Source: Candidatus Woesearchaeota archaeon (GTDB lineage: Archaea; Nanobdellota; Nanobdellia; Woesearchaeales; JABGUJ01). From it: a stretch of DNA of 64,000 nt. Position 1 is the first letter of the stretch; every line of letters starts with the position of its first letter. The DNA is taken from the NCBI GenBank assembly GCA_018646625.1, contig JABGUJ010000001.1, forward strand, positions 379,534 through 443,533, in the 5' to 3' direction. The translations under genes were made by a program, and so were the position numbers. Shown here piece by piece: positions 53,028-62,143 of this stretch. Below the pieces are notes generated by a model. It was not told the DNA's origin and ran no database searches. It saw only the letters and a list, made by a program, of their open reading frames with translations.

Positions 53028-55718
53028 TCACCTGGACACTGCGATACAATTACCTGATGCCCTCTCCCACGCACAATTATTTAGCAAACACGGATCGTTC
53101 TTACAAGTTTTCTCAAATCCACTATAATCTGCGCAAGTAGTTCTTAATGTACAAGGTTCGCAACCATTAAATATCCAACCAGAAGTAAACACATAGTTAG
53201 GACATTCTGAATAACACTCACCCCAGTCACAAATATTAAACAAACCTTTACCGCAACGATTCTCCGGTCTACACTGAAATAATTTGATTCTGTCAACAAC
53301 AAATTCTTTTTTCTCCACTACAGGTTCTTCTACAGTTTTCTTCACAGCAACCTCGTCAGATGTTTCAACAATCTCTTCAGAAATAGTCTCTTGAATTCCT
53401 ACATCTTCATTTTCTTCAACCTCTTCTTCTACAGCTTCAACCACCACGTTTGTTGAATCACTCACAAGACCTCTACTTTCATTAATAAAAGAGTCTAAAT
53501 CAACATCTGACAAGATTTCGATGCTAAAATTTCCAACCTTAGAACTAACATCTAAACTATCTGTAGCAAACTCAACTCTATACATGACACTATTAACACC
53601 TTTGCTAAGAGTATCGCCACTCTCAACCTTAATAAAGTTAACACCAGAATTATAAGAAACACTTACGTTAAAACTAGAATCATCAACCAACTCCTCTTCC
53701 CAAGTAATACTTCCTAAATCAACAGAAACATTAAACTTAAGATCTATTGAGGTAAATGAACCTGTAGCAGTACCATTAGATAATTTAAACTCTTTAGACC
53801 TCAGTCCTCCACTAGGATGACGAGAAACAACACCATTTGCTCCACCCGCATAAAAATAAGTGGAGTTACCTACCACAAACAAACCATCTCCAAAAGTAAA
53901 ATTGAGCTTATCAAAAGCATTATCTTCTTTTCTAACCACAACACCGGCAGAACCTACCGCGAACAAAACATTATTTTCCCCATAAACTCCTTTTACATCT
54001 CCAAAATCAAAACTATCTTCTACTAATTCTTCATTTTTATGTCTTGCAACGATTGTAGAATTCTCACCAATAACCATAAATGAGAAATCCCCTCCACCAA
54101 CATAAAGATCTTCTCCAAGATATATTTGTTTTTCAACAAAGAAATTATCTTTATGCCTTGCAACTATCCCATTACTTCCTGCCGCCATGAAGGAATCATA
54201 ATTACCCTTCACGATTGGTGCACTGGCAAAATTAAAATAGAAGGTTTGTACCTCTTCGCCAGGTCTCCAATACGCATACCCTTTGGGTCCCGCCGCCATA
54301 AACGCATTTGAATCACCTGTTACATCAACCTGACCTCCGAAGTCAAATAAATGTAATAACAAATCACCATTTCTGTTTTTCACAACAACACCATTAGGTC
54401 CTGCCGCCATAAAATAAACTGAAGTACCTGCAACATCAGGCTTACCGCCAAAATCAAACTCTAATAAATCAATGTCTTTACTACCATATCTCGCAACCAC
54501 ACCATTTTCTCCTGCTGCCATGAACGCCTTACTTTTACCTACGAGAACGGGTTCTGCACCAATATCAAAATCAGAAGTTGTTAGATTGCCGTCTTCAAAC
54601 ACAGCAGCACTTCCATTAGGACCAACCGCCATAAAGGATCTACTTCCTGCAATCAATACAGGATTCCCTAAATAAATAGACGTTGTTTTAATGTCATTAT
54701 CTGAATAAACTGTGGCCACACCATTTTCTCCTGCTGCCATAAACGCCCGTGTATTTCCTGCAACGCGCACATCATTTCCAAATCCAAATACTTTAGTCAA
54801 AATATCTTTATGCTTATACTTAGATGCAACACCCGAACTTCCTGCCGCCATAAATGAATTATCTCCCAAATTAATTTGAGGATTAGAACCTAACACTACA
54901 GAAGAAACTTCTAACCATTCACCTAAGTAAACTGATGCAACACCTGAACTTCCTGCCGCAAACAATGATTTTCTTTTACTATCACCAACTATATCAGAAC
55001 CCAAACCAATATCTGAGGATTGAAATGTATTATTCTTGTATCTATACACAACACCTGAAGCACCCGCTGCTAAATATGTCTCTCCACTTCCAAATGCTTT
55101 AACACCTGAACCCAGATCATAATGTTTAACAACTGGAACAGTATTTGCAAAAACGGACAGGGCACCATCTTCGCCTGCCGCAATAAAAGATGTATCCTTA
55201 CCAGCAACATCTCTTTTTGTTCCAATATTAATACTTAATGTGGAAAAGTTTTCATTGGCCTTGCGAAAGATCATACCATTATCTGCAACAGCCATAAAAG
55301 AATCACCATCTCCTGCAATTGCAACAGAACCCGATAACAAATAATCTTTTGTCCATATGGAATGCCCCTCGTTCTTCGCCAGAACTCCTTTGGAACCTAC
55401 AACCATAAATGAATCACGCAACCCTGAAATAACTACGTTATCACCTAAAGAATAAGTTCTTTGTTCTAAACTGCCGCCATTATACATACCAATTACTCCA
55501 TTAGGGCCCGCAATCATAAATGATCTGCCATCACCAGAATGAACAATTCCTTGATCTGTGTTTAAGCCCATTAATGTAGAATTTACTTGAATATTATTAT
55601 CAAATACCCCATATTTGTAATCTGAGTAATCATCTTCACTCCATACAACAGCTAAAGCAACACTGCAAGTACAAATAAAAACAAAGATTAGAACTAATAC
55701 CCTATTATTCATCATCAA
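53028..55718 (-). CDS. Exported protein with sixteen 37-residue propeller-like repeats
   Basis: The 896-residue protein has a signal peptide (about 1-24) and then about 16 tandem copies of a 37-residue repeat (about 66-655). The consensus is xFMAAGxNGVVARY, then a variable strand, then DxGxxxxVxG. A beta-sandwich domain (about 660-760), an acidic linker (about 765-815) and a Cys-rich C-terminal domain with about 15 Cys follow. Repeat length and strand pattern suggest one or two beta-propellers. AGAGGTTG just upstream of the ATG supports the start. It lies directly downstream of the three pilin genes on the same strand, so it may belong to the pilus or adhesion system; that is inference. Confidence 0.8.
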   Translation of the reverse strand: MMMNNRVLVLIFVFICTCSVALAVVWSEDDYSDYKYGVFDNNIQVNSTLMGLNTDQGIVHSGDGRSFMIAGPNGVIGMYNGGSLEQRTYSLGDNVVISGLRDSFMVVGSKGVLAKNEGHSIWTKDYLLSGSVAIAGDGDSFMAVADNGMIFRKANENFSTLSINIGTKRDVAGKDTSFIAAGEDGALSVFANTVPVVKHYDLGSGVKAFGSGETYLAAGASGVVYRYKNNTFQSSDIGLGSDIVGDSKRKSLFAAGSSGVASVYLGEWLEVSSVVLGSNPQINLGDNSFMAAGSSGVASKYKHKDILTKVFGFGNDVRVAGNTRAFMAAGENGVATVYSDNDIKTTSIYLGNPVLIAGSRSFMAVGPNGSAAVFEDGNLTTSDFDIGAEPVLVGKSKAFMAAGENGVVARYGSKDIDLLEFDFGGKPDVAGTSVYFMAAGPNGVVVKNRNGDLLLHLFDFGGQVDVTGDSNAFMAAGPKGYAYWRPGEEVQTFYFNFASAPIVKGNYDSFMAAGSNGIVARHKDNFFVEKQIYLGEDLYVGGGDFSFMVIGENSTIVARHKNEELVEDSFDFGDVKGVYGENNVLFAVGSAGVVVRKEDNAFDKLNFTFGDGLFVVGNSTYFYAGGANGVVSRHPSGGLRSKEFKLSNGTATGSFTSIDLKFNVSVDLGSITWEEELVDDSSFNVSVSYNSGVNFIKVESGDTLSKGVNSVMYRVEFATDSLDVSSKVGNFSIEILSDVDLDSFINESRGLVSDSTNVVVEAVEEEVEENEDVGIQETISEEIVETSDEVAVKKTVEEPVVEKKEFVVDRIKLFQCRPENRCGKGLFNICDWGECYSECPNYVFTSGWIFNGCEPCTLRTTCADYSGFEKTCKNDPCLLNNCAWERASGNCIAVSR

Positions 55719-55756
55719 CCTCTTTTTATTAAAATATCCTCTTTGATTTTATAAAA

Positions 55757-56215
55757 CTAACCTTCCTTCTTCACAACTAAGACGCCAATCTTGTTATGAG
55801 GAACATCCGTTAATCCTGTTTCAAAGTAAAGATGCAATGTAGATTGGAATGTACTAATAGTTCCAAGATTTGTACAATTATACACGAACATTCTTGATTC
55901 TGTATTTAGCATTCCAATTTCTTCTTGATAATCACTCACATTACATATGATTCCATTAACATCAGGATCTAAATCCATTGATATATTCTGCACATCAAAT
56001 CCTAATCCATTTTGTATTGTAACTGAAAACGTAGTACCTTGCCATGAATAATCTAAACACTCAAAACCGGCCGAGAAAGTACATTTTTCTGAAATGAAGG
56101 TATCAAGGTTAATCACGTCATAGTACGCCAAACCCCACAAAAAAGATAGAATAACCAGTATAATCCAACCATAAGTTATGATGAATTCCTGAGCAATCTG
56201 ACCTCTTTTTTGCAT
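55757..56215 (-). CDS. Class III prepilin, diverged copy
   Basis: The 152-residue prepilin begins KRGQIAQEFIITYGWIILVI, a class III signal: basic residues, G/Q cleavage site, Glu at +6 approximately, and a hydrophobic helix. The mature domain has the same pattern as the neighbours: CTFSAGFECLDYSW with two Cys spaced CX7C, then a beta-rich head. A TATA box TGTTTATATATC near 56232-56246 is 26 bases upstream (leaderless, own promoter). It is the most diverged of the three pilins. Confidence 0.88.
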   Translation of the reverse strand: MQKRGQIAQEFIITYGWIILVILSFLWGLAYYDVINLDTFISEKCTFSAGFECLDYSWQGTTFSVTIQNGLGFDVQNISMDLDPDVNGIICNVSDYQEEIGMLNTESRMFVYNCTNLGTISTFQSTLHLYFETGLTDVPHNKIGVLVVKKEG

Positions 56216-56292
56216 ACTCCTAGAATATCAAGCACGATATATAAACATTTAGAACGAAATAAAATAATTAAAAGAAAAAAGAAAGAAAAAAT

Positions 56293-56772
56293 TTATCCCG
56301 TTTTAAGGATAATTTCTCCAAGTTTGCTATGATCTAAGCTTGTTTGCTGGTTAGTATAGTCAACAGTTACGTCTCCTTTGAACTTACCAGTTAAACCAGT
56401 ACATAATGCCGCCATTCTGTATGTCTTTGTCTCACCATCAGTCAATGTAGTTCCATTTTCATTGCTCGATGTAGATGTTCCAGCGACATATGCCAAAGCA
56501 GCGTTACAACTTGTTCCATTAACACTAACACCGACACCATTCATGTCGAATCCTGCGCTATTCTGGATTACTGTTGTAATTCCGTTTGTACTATCCCATG
56601 TAAAATCTAAACATGCCATTCCTGAAGGTAGTGTACATTTTTCTGGTAAGAATCTATCCGGACTCAAAACACCAAAATATGCTAATGCTCCTATTGCTGC
56701 AAGAACAACAAGAATTGCCCAACCATAAGTCATTAAAAACTCCATAGCTGCTTGGCCTCTCTTATTTACCAT
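56293..56772 (-). CDS. Class III prepilin
   Basis: The 159-residue prepilin begins VNKRGQAAMEFLMTYGWAIL, with the cut expected after Gly and before Gln, and Glu at the +5/+6 position needed for assembly. The head contains CTLPSGMACLDFTW (CX7C) and a later Cys pair. GAGGTGA lies upstream of the ATG. Its first 83 bases after the signal start are nearly identical in DNA to the next pilin gene, which points to recent duplication or conversion. It is probably the major subunit of the pilus built by the downstream machinery. Confidence 0.9.
   Translation of the reverse strand: MVNKRGQAAMEFLMTYGWAILVVLAAIGALAYFGVLSPDRFLPEKCTLPSGMACLDFTWDSTNGITTVIQNSAGFDMNGVGVSVNGTSCNAALAYVAGTSTSSNENGTTLTDGETKTYRMAALCTGLTGKFKGDVTVDYTNQQTSLDHSKLGEIILKTG
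56669..56751. repeat. 83-bp near-identical repeat in pilin gene (copy A)
   Basis: Matches 57195-57277 at 81 of 83 bases by eye and encodes the pilin signal region and hydrophobic helix. The heads on either side have diverged. Confidence 0.85.
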
Positions 56773-56863
56773 GATTTTTCACCTCTTTGTATTTCATACT
56801 TAATATGAGTAATATCACAAAAGCGTATACTAATATATTAATGTTGCGTTTATAACAACTGGA

Positions 56864-57322
56864 TTACTGTACTGTTGTCGTTATTTCGCCAGTATGGGTC
56901 TTATTAAGGCTGTTCGTGTAATAGTTAAGCGAAATATCTGAGTTAAATTTTGATCCCTTTGCACCATTATCGCAATCTGTAAAGCGTATAGTTATTTGTT
57001 CGCCGTTTTCAAAGAAGTAAGGTAGAGTGGAGTTTGCAGCACAATCTCCGAGAGTTAAACCAGTAAGAGTGGCATCTTTACCTAAAGAATTCGTTATTAC
57101 CATATCCGCACTATTGGTGTCAACAACAAAATCAACACAATGGAAGCCAGAGGGAAACGTACACACATCAGGAATGAATTGTTGAGGCTTTGTAACACCA
57201 AAATATGCTAGTGCCCCTATTGCTGCAAGAACAACAAGAATTGCCCAACCATAAGTCATTAAAAACTCCATAGCTGCCTGAGAACGTTTACTCAACCTTT
57301 TTCGTTGACTTATTACACTCAT
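56864..57322 (-). CDS. Class III prepilin with Ser before the cleavage site
   Basis: The 152-residue prepilin has a longer basic leader (SVISQRKRLSKRS) and then QAAMEFLMTYGWAILVV. The residue before the cut is Ser instead of Gly. Mature helix and CTFPSGFHCVDF head match the other pilins. A TATA box GCTTAAATACC near 57345-57356 is 26 bases upstream, so the mRNA is leaderless with its own promoter. Located just after the TadC genes on the same strand. Confidence 0.9.
   Translation of the reverse strand: MSVISQRKRLSKRSQAAMEFLMTYGWAILVVLAAIGALAYFGVTKPQQFIPDVCTFPSGFHCVDFVVDTNSADMVITNSLGKDATLTGLTLGDCAANSTLPYFFENGEQITIRFTDCDNGAKGSKFNSDISLNYYTNSLNKTHTGEITTTVQ
57195..57277. repeat. 83-bp near-identical repeat in pilin gene (copy B)
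   Basis: Second copy of the segment at 56669-56751; the two differ at only two positions (A/G and T/C), both silent or conservative in the helix-coding stretch. Confidence 0.85.
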
Positions 57323-57371
57323 ATCAAAATAAATAACACTAAATTGGTATTTAAGCGTTCTTATAAATTAA

Positions 57372-58382
57372 TTAGAAAATACCGCTCATCATTGAACCGA
57401 GCAAAGACGAAGCCGCGAAATAGATTAATAGTGATACGATGATATAAGTTGGAATATATTTTATTCCTTCTACAACATTACCTTTCTTTATCACAGAGAT
57501 AATCATGGCGGAAAAGAGTGATGTAATAAACAAGACTAAAACAGAAAATGTTCTAAAGTTTTCAGGAGTCACTGCAGATTCTTTAATTGAAAACATCATT
57601 TGTGTTCCTGATGGAATATCGATGCTAGAGAAGATCTCTCCAATAACTCCGAGCAACTGCGATGACAGTGCTAACAAAGCAGGAGTTGCGATTATTGCAG
57701 CAAATGTAATAAAGATAACATAAGTTGTCACATTAGCAGCCATTTCTTTTTTCATTAATCTGACTTCTTCAATATGTGTTGCGATCTTTGTAAGAAGATT
57801 TCCTATTTCTCCGCCCGCATCCATTCCTTCAACAATTAAATTAACAGATCTTTTCAAAACATTAGAATTATACTTTGTTGCGAACCTCTCTAGCGAATCC
57901 CCCAAATCTGAACCACTCATCACTTCTTTAGCAACCGTTTCGATTTCTTTTGCCAACACGCCAAACCTTGGACGCACAGCAAACCACATTGCTTTCTCTA
58001 CAGTCATTCCTGCGCGTATATTGGTGGCAGTAAAATGCAAAAAATCAGGCAACACTTCTTCGATGCTCTTTCGTCGATGAAATATCTTAAAATCCATAAA
58101 TACGAAGAAGAATAACCACACGAAAAATACCAACGCTAAAAACGCTAATGTCCAAATCATTAAAGTTAATCCGATAATGTACAAAATAGGATAACCTTTG
58201 TGTTGGATAAAAAACCAAATCAAATAACCTGAAAAAACAAGGTTAAGAAATATACAAACATTAAATATGATTTTCGCGATTCTGCCTGTTTCAGATTTTA
58301 CACCCGCAACATCCATGTAACGTCTAAGTATTTTAGTGCTCTTCTTCTTCTCTTTTTTAACCACCTTTTTCTTAGATTTCAC
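57372..58382 (-). CDS. Pilus assembly platform protein, TadC/FlaJ family (second)
   Basis: The 336-residue membrane protein has an N-terminal Lys-rich segment, two leading transmembrane helices (about 35-58 and 72-98), a T2SF domain (about 105-215) with FTATNIRAGMTVEKAM and a GGEIGNLL segment, and further helices at about 220-245, 290-310 and 315-335. It forms the membrane platform on which the ATPase drives pilin polymerisation. Its start overlaps the stop of the first TadC gene by four bases. Confidence 0.9.
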   Translation of the reverse strand: MKSKKKVVKKEKKKSTKILRRYMDVAGVKSETGRIAKIIFNVCIFLNLVFSGYLIWFFIQHKGYPILYIIGLTLMIWTLAFLALVFFVWLFFFVFMDFKIFHRRKSIEEVLPDFLHFTATNIRAGMTVEKAMWFAVRPRFGVLAKEIETVAKEVMSGSDLGDSLERFATKYNSNVLKRSVNLIVEGMDAGGEIGNLLTKIATHIEEVRLMKKEMAANVTTYVIFITFAAIIATPALLALSSQLLGVIGEIFSSIDIPSGTQMMFSIKESAVTPENFRTFSVLVLFITSLFSAMIISVIKKGNVVEGIKYIPTYIIVSLLIYFAASSLLGSMMSGIF

Positions 58383-59194
58383 ATATTCACCGCCGGTCTA
58401 GATGATTTAATACCTGTCAAGAAAAATAATTGAATAAACGCAAGTACTGCGGCAATTCCGATCAATACTCCCAAATCTAACTGTATCCCTAAAAAGCTAG
58501 CTAAAACAACGAACATAGTTATACCTAGAGATGGGACTATAACAGCAATCATCATATAGAACATAGCCAAAGGATTCAATTTCTTAGCATATCTTTGAAT
58601 TTCTATTATATGGTTTCTAGATATCTGATCAACAACTGAATTAAGAGTAGCAGTTACATCCGCACCCGCGTTAAGAGAATTAAGAATTTGCCATAAGATC
58701 TTTCGAAGATCATGAGACGGGGTTTCATCAATTGCTTCACTTAATGCAACCTCCATATCTATTCCCATATCGACCGCATGTATGACATTTCCAAACGCCT
58801 TACCTACATAATTATAGCTCTTTGAAACATTTTTTAACGCATTATACAACAGAATTCCTGATTCTAATTCAACAATAAGAAATCGTCCTGCAAAAACAAC
58901 ATCTTTGTCTATTGCTCTACGTTTTTTAAGTATTTTAACATCAGGTAACTTAAGAAAATAAAAGAACAACACAATAAATAAAACTGGAGAAATAAAATAC
59001 AACACAGATAATACGATATCCATCTTTGCAAGAATTGCGCCCATGAAGATGGTGACACCCGTCATCAAATAGAATGCACTTATCAAAGTTTTTTTAACAA
59101 AATCTTCAGGAGTTTGACCCATTCCTGCTTGTTTTAGTTTAACATCTAATCCTGGAAGATTTTTTGAGATTATTCTAAAAATGTGGCTAGTCAA
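58379..59194 (-). CDS. Pilus assembly platform protein, TadC/FlaJ family (first)
   Basis: The 271-residue membrane protein has two N-terminal helices (about 37-75), a cytoplasmic T2SF helical bundle with a LNSLNAGADVTATL segment, and two C-terminal helices. It is shorter than its partner at 57372. Two TadC-type proteins next to one ATPase suggest a heteromeric platform. It starts 3 bases after the ATPase stop codon. Confidence 0.88.
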   Translation of the reverse strand: MTSHIFRIISKNLPGLDVKLKQAGMGQTPEDFVKKTLISAFYLMTGVTIFMGAILAKMDIVLSVLYFISPVLFIVLFFYFLKLPDVKILKKRRAIDKDVVFAGRFLIVELESGILLYNALKNVSKSYNYVGKAFGNVIHAVDMGIDMEVALSEAIDETPSHDLRKILWQILNSLNAGADVTATLNSVVDQISRNHIIEIQRYAKKLNPLAMFYMMIAVIVPSLGITMFVVLASFLGIQLDLGVLIGIAAVLAFIQLFFLTGIKSSRPAVNM

Positions 59195-59197
59195 ATT

Positions 59198-60874
59198 TTA
59201 GCCCTCGAACTTCTTATTTTTTTTAACGGTTTTCAATAAGTTTTCTTTATCTGTATAATACTCCGCCATAACTCTACCAACATCATCTACCATATTGATA
59301 TTCTGTTTAACAAGCCATTTCAGAATGGTCTCTTTTTCTGTAAGTTGGCCCTTTACTTCTTGTTCAGTAAAACCTGCATACATTTCAAGAGTTTTAAGAA
59401 TCGTAGACGACTTGTTCTTGTTCTGCAGAATGTCTTTTTTGATGTCATATTTCATAAGAATATTAGGGTCTCCGTTTTCTTTAATCTCAGATAATTCAAA
59501 TGTTCTTCTTGTTCCTGTTCGTCTATTTCTAAATTGAACAATGATTAGTGATAGTGCCGGCAACATCGATTTTGGTACTTCTATTGGCGGGGAAGTCAAA
59601 CGAGTTATGGTTTCTTGAGTACTGTTAGCGTGCACTGTCGCATATACGCTATGACCTGTATGGATTGCCTCAAACAAAACTTCTGCTTCTTTCTTCCTTC
59701 GAATCTCACCAACCAAAATCCTGTCCGGTCTCTGTCTTAATGAATTAACCAAAAGATCAAGCATAGTTACTTCTCCTCGGCCTTCAGTATTTGCAAACTT
59801 TGTAACCATGGGTATCCAGTGTAAAAATTTAGGTAATTGAATTTCTCGGGTATCCTCAATAGATAATATTCTTTGATTTGGAGGGAAAAAGTTCCCTATT
59901 GCATTAAGCATACTTGTTTTTCCCGATGCAGTTCCACCTGCAATCAATGTAGACAACTCGAACTGAATGCCTTGCCAAATCAACGCGGACGCAGACGCGG
60001 ACAAAGTGTTAGTTCGAATAAAATCAGTCATTGTCCAAGGCTTAGCTGCGAATTTTCTCAGAGTAATAGTATTTCCTTTTGTAGATACAGGCATAAGAGC
60101 TGCATTAACTCTGTCTCCGCCATCTAGATGTGCATCCATTAAAGGTTCGAGAGAACTAATTTGTCTGTCAACTTTTCTACCGATCATGGCCGCATAGTGT
60201 CGTGTTTGCGCTTCTGAATTCATAACAATATTTGTCTTAAGCCATCCAAATTCTCTATGAAACACCCATACAGGTTCTTCAGAAGAATTAATAGCGATTT
60301 CTTCTAGTTGAGCATCTGCCATTAATAATTCGATATCTCCCATACCCAAACTTTTTTGAACCATGTAAGACGTAAGATACTTTATTGTGAAATCATCTGC
60401 TGCAGGGAAGTACTTTTTTACCAGTAATTGAGTAGCATCAAAAAATTTGTCTTCAACATAAGAAGATTTCTTAGGGTCAGTTATATCTACCATTCCTAGA
60501 TTAACTTTTGAAATAAGATCTTTACGAATATTCTCCAGAATAATTTGAGTGCTCGGACCTATGCTTGATAATGATACTTCATATATCGGAACATACTCTC
60601 CCTTAGCTTTAACAATTCTAACAGTTAGAGGGATGTCTTTAGAAGTTATATCATACTTTTTAATCTCTTTTTCTTCTTTAAACGAAGGTTGTTTTATGGT
60701 ACTGCCTGTCTCGGTTTGATTAATTGCTAAATCAACTGCATCCGCCTCCCAGCCCTTCTTTAGAAGTTTTCTCCGGATCTTTTCAATGGATGCGCCTTCT
60801 TTCAAAGATTTCTTTACAAAGTCAACTAGTTCATTCGTTACACTTACTCCCGAATCAGAAGAATCTACCCCCAT
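59198..60874 (-). CDS. Pilus/secretion ATPase, FlaI/TadA (GspE) family, with N-terminal KGW module
   Basis: The 558-residue hexameric ATPase powers pilus assembly. The catalytic half has Walker A GGTASGKTS near 311-320, the Asp box in SIEDTREIQLP, Walker B-like DRILVGEIRRKE and the His box TVHANS. Before the usual N-terminal domain is a helical module (about 13-50) with LKEGASIEKIRRKLLKKGW, matching the cytoplasmic repeats of the surface anchor encoded at 11278-13290. ATG 60874 has GGGGTGA upstream. Confidence 0.94.
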   Translation of the reverse strand: MGVDSSDSGVSVTNELVDFVKKSLKEGASIEKIRRKLLKKGWEADAVDLAINQTETGSTIKQPSFKEEKEIKKYDITSKDIPLTVRIVKAKGEYVPIYEVSLSSIGPSTQIILENIRKDLISKVNLGMVDITDPKKSSYVEDKFFDATQLLVKKYFPAADDFTIKYLTSYMVQKSLGMGDIELLMADAQLEEIAINSSEEPVWVFHREFGWLKTNIVMNSEAQTRHYAAMIGRKVDRQISSLEPLMDAHLDGGDRVNAALMPVSTKGNTITLRKFAAKPWTMTDFIRTNTLSASASALIWQGIQFELSTLIAGGTASGKTSMLNAIGNFFPPNQRILSIEDTREIQLPKFLHWIPMVTKFANTEGRGEVTMLDLLVNSLRQRPDRILVGEIRRKKEAEVLFEAIHTGHSVYATVHANSTQETITRLTSPPIEVPKSMLPALSLIIVQFRNRRTGTRRTFELSEIKENGDPNILMKYDIKKDILQNKNKSSTILKTLEMYAGFTEQEVKGQLTEKETILKWLVKQNINMVDDVGRVMAEYYTDKENLLKTVKKNKKFEG

Positions 60875-60903
60875 TGTTCACCCCTTTTTATACTCTTAAG
60901 CTG

Positions 60904-62070
60904 TTATTTCCTTATAAGCTTTACTAGGTTTTTCACGTCTAAGCCAAAGTGTTGCTTTTTTTCTCTGATATCTTCAAGATCTTTATTGAGTTTTTCTAGA
61001 TCTTTCTTAAATTCATCACTATCATCTAGATCCAAAATTCTGCTTCGTCGTATCAATTCTAATAATTTTCCTTTCAACAATTTTTCATCATAACTTATCT
61101 TACCGAGCATAATTGATATTGATGATTTCTTTTCAGAATATGATTTAAACTTGTCCGGTATTCCTTCTAAATCATTTAATTCTTTAGAGAGTTTAACGTC
61201 TTCTTCTTGCATTTTGTTTCTGATTTCTTCGTGAGCATCATTCAATTCCGCTTGTTGGTCCTTAGAATTCTCAATAATTTCGCTAAGAACCTTATGGTCC
61301 GCATCCAATTCACCTTTCAATTTCAGATATGTTGACTCAAGCTGTTGTAGCCTCAGTTTCTCTTCAAGGATCGCTTTATCTTTGGTTTTAGCAATCTTTG
61401 CTGATTCTGCCGTTATCAATGATTTTATTTTTGCAAGACGTTCATTAAGAAATCGTTCATTATTCTTAATCATCTCCAACTCTTCGTGATCCATATCCAG
61501 GAATTTCTTAGAAATATCTGTTTCTTTAGCAATATGTTTGTAGAATCCTTCAACTGCCGATCTTTTCTTAGCCAGTCTGGATGAAATCAAATCAAGTTTT
61601 TGAATATAATTTTGAGCATTATCTTCTATAACCTTATCCATCTTATCTTTTTTCTCTTCTAAGTGCTTTAGCTTATCTATATCATCTTTAACTTTTTTTA
61701 ATCTACTTTGAAACTTCCCGCCTATGCTGTCTAGTAGCTTTCTTAGTGACTCTATTTCTTCTTCTAAAACTCTGAAGTAGTTCAACGTACTCTCTGCCTT
61801 CCTACGAAATATTGATCGCTCTTCTCGCAATCTTACATCAATCTCTTTTTTCTCAGAATCAGAAACGTCTTTTCTACTAAGATAAGGCACAGTAAATCTA
61901 TATTTAACTGCTATTACCCCTTCTTCTTCTAGAAATGAACTCCACTCATTTATTGTGGGAAGTGATACTCCTAAACGAACAGACGCTTGTTTAGCGGAAA
62001 TAGTACCTTCTGATTTAACAAGTTCAACTAGCGCATCAACGCCTGTTTGTATCACTTTACTTCTAACCAT
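60904..62070 (-). CDS. Winged-helix protein with long coiled coil
   Basis: The 388-residue protein has an N-terminal winged helix (about 1-65), with GTISAKQASVRLGVSLPTINEW as helix-turn-helix and EEEGVIAVKY as wing. A charged coiled coil (about 75-370) follows, with no membrane segment. The design suggests a DNA-binding regulator or chromosome-linked scaffold. It is first in a string leading to the ATPase, TadC and pilin genes. A TATA-like element CTAAATACA near 62092-62100 makes ATG 62070 leaderless, and an inverted repeat lies just upstream of it. Confidence 0.75.
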   Translation of the reverse strand: MVRSKVIQTGVDALVELVKSEGTISAKQASVRLGVSLPTINEWSSFLEEEGVIAVKYRFTVPYLSRKDVSDSEKKEIDVRLREERSIFRRKAESTLNYFRVLEEEIESLRKLLDSIGGKFQSRLKKVKDDIDKLKHLEEKKDKMDKVIEDNAQNYIQKLDLISSRLAKKRSAVEGFYKHIAKETDISKKFLDMDHEELEMIKNNERFLNERLAKIKSLITAESAKIAKTKDKAILEEKLRLQQLESTYLKLKGELDADHKVLSEIIENSKDQQAELNDAHEEIRNKMQEEDVKLSKELNDLEGIPDKFKSYSEKKSSISIMLGKISYDEKLLKGKLLELIRRSRILDLDDSDEFKKDLEKLNKDLEDIREKKQHFGLDVKNLVKLIRK

Positions 62071-62105
62071 TGTTAAGCACTATAACCTCTGTATTTAGCT
62101 AATAT

Positions 62106-62125
62106 AGACCTTAACCGTTAGGTCT
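62106..62125. promoter_or_regulatory. Inverted repeat upstream of the winged-helix gene
   Basis: AGACCT/AGGTCT arms separated by 8 bases, just upstream of the predicted TATA box of the winged-helix gene. It could be its operator (autoregulation) or a stem that ends the upstream transcript. The base after the stem is not T-rich, which favours an operator. Confidence 0.45.
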
Positions 62126-62143
62126 TTATAAAAAGCTATTCTT

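Noticed and set aside
54100-55600. Regularly spaced cctgccgccat-like DNA motif resembling a CRISPR or satellite array
   Set aside because: Spacing of 111 bp equals the 37-residue protein repeat, and the spacers encode conserved residues; it is coding repetition.
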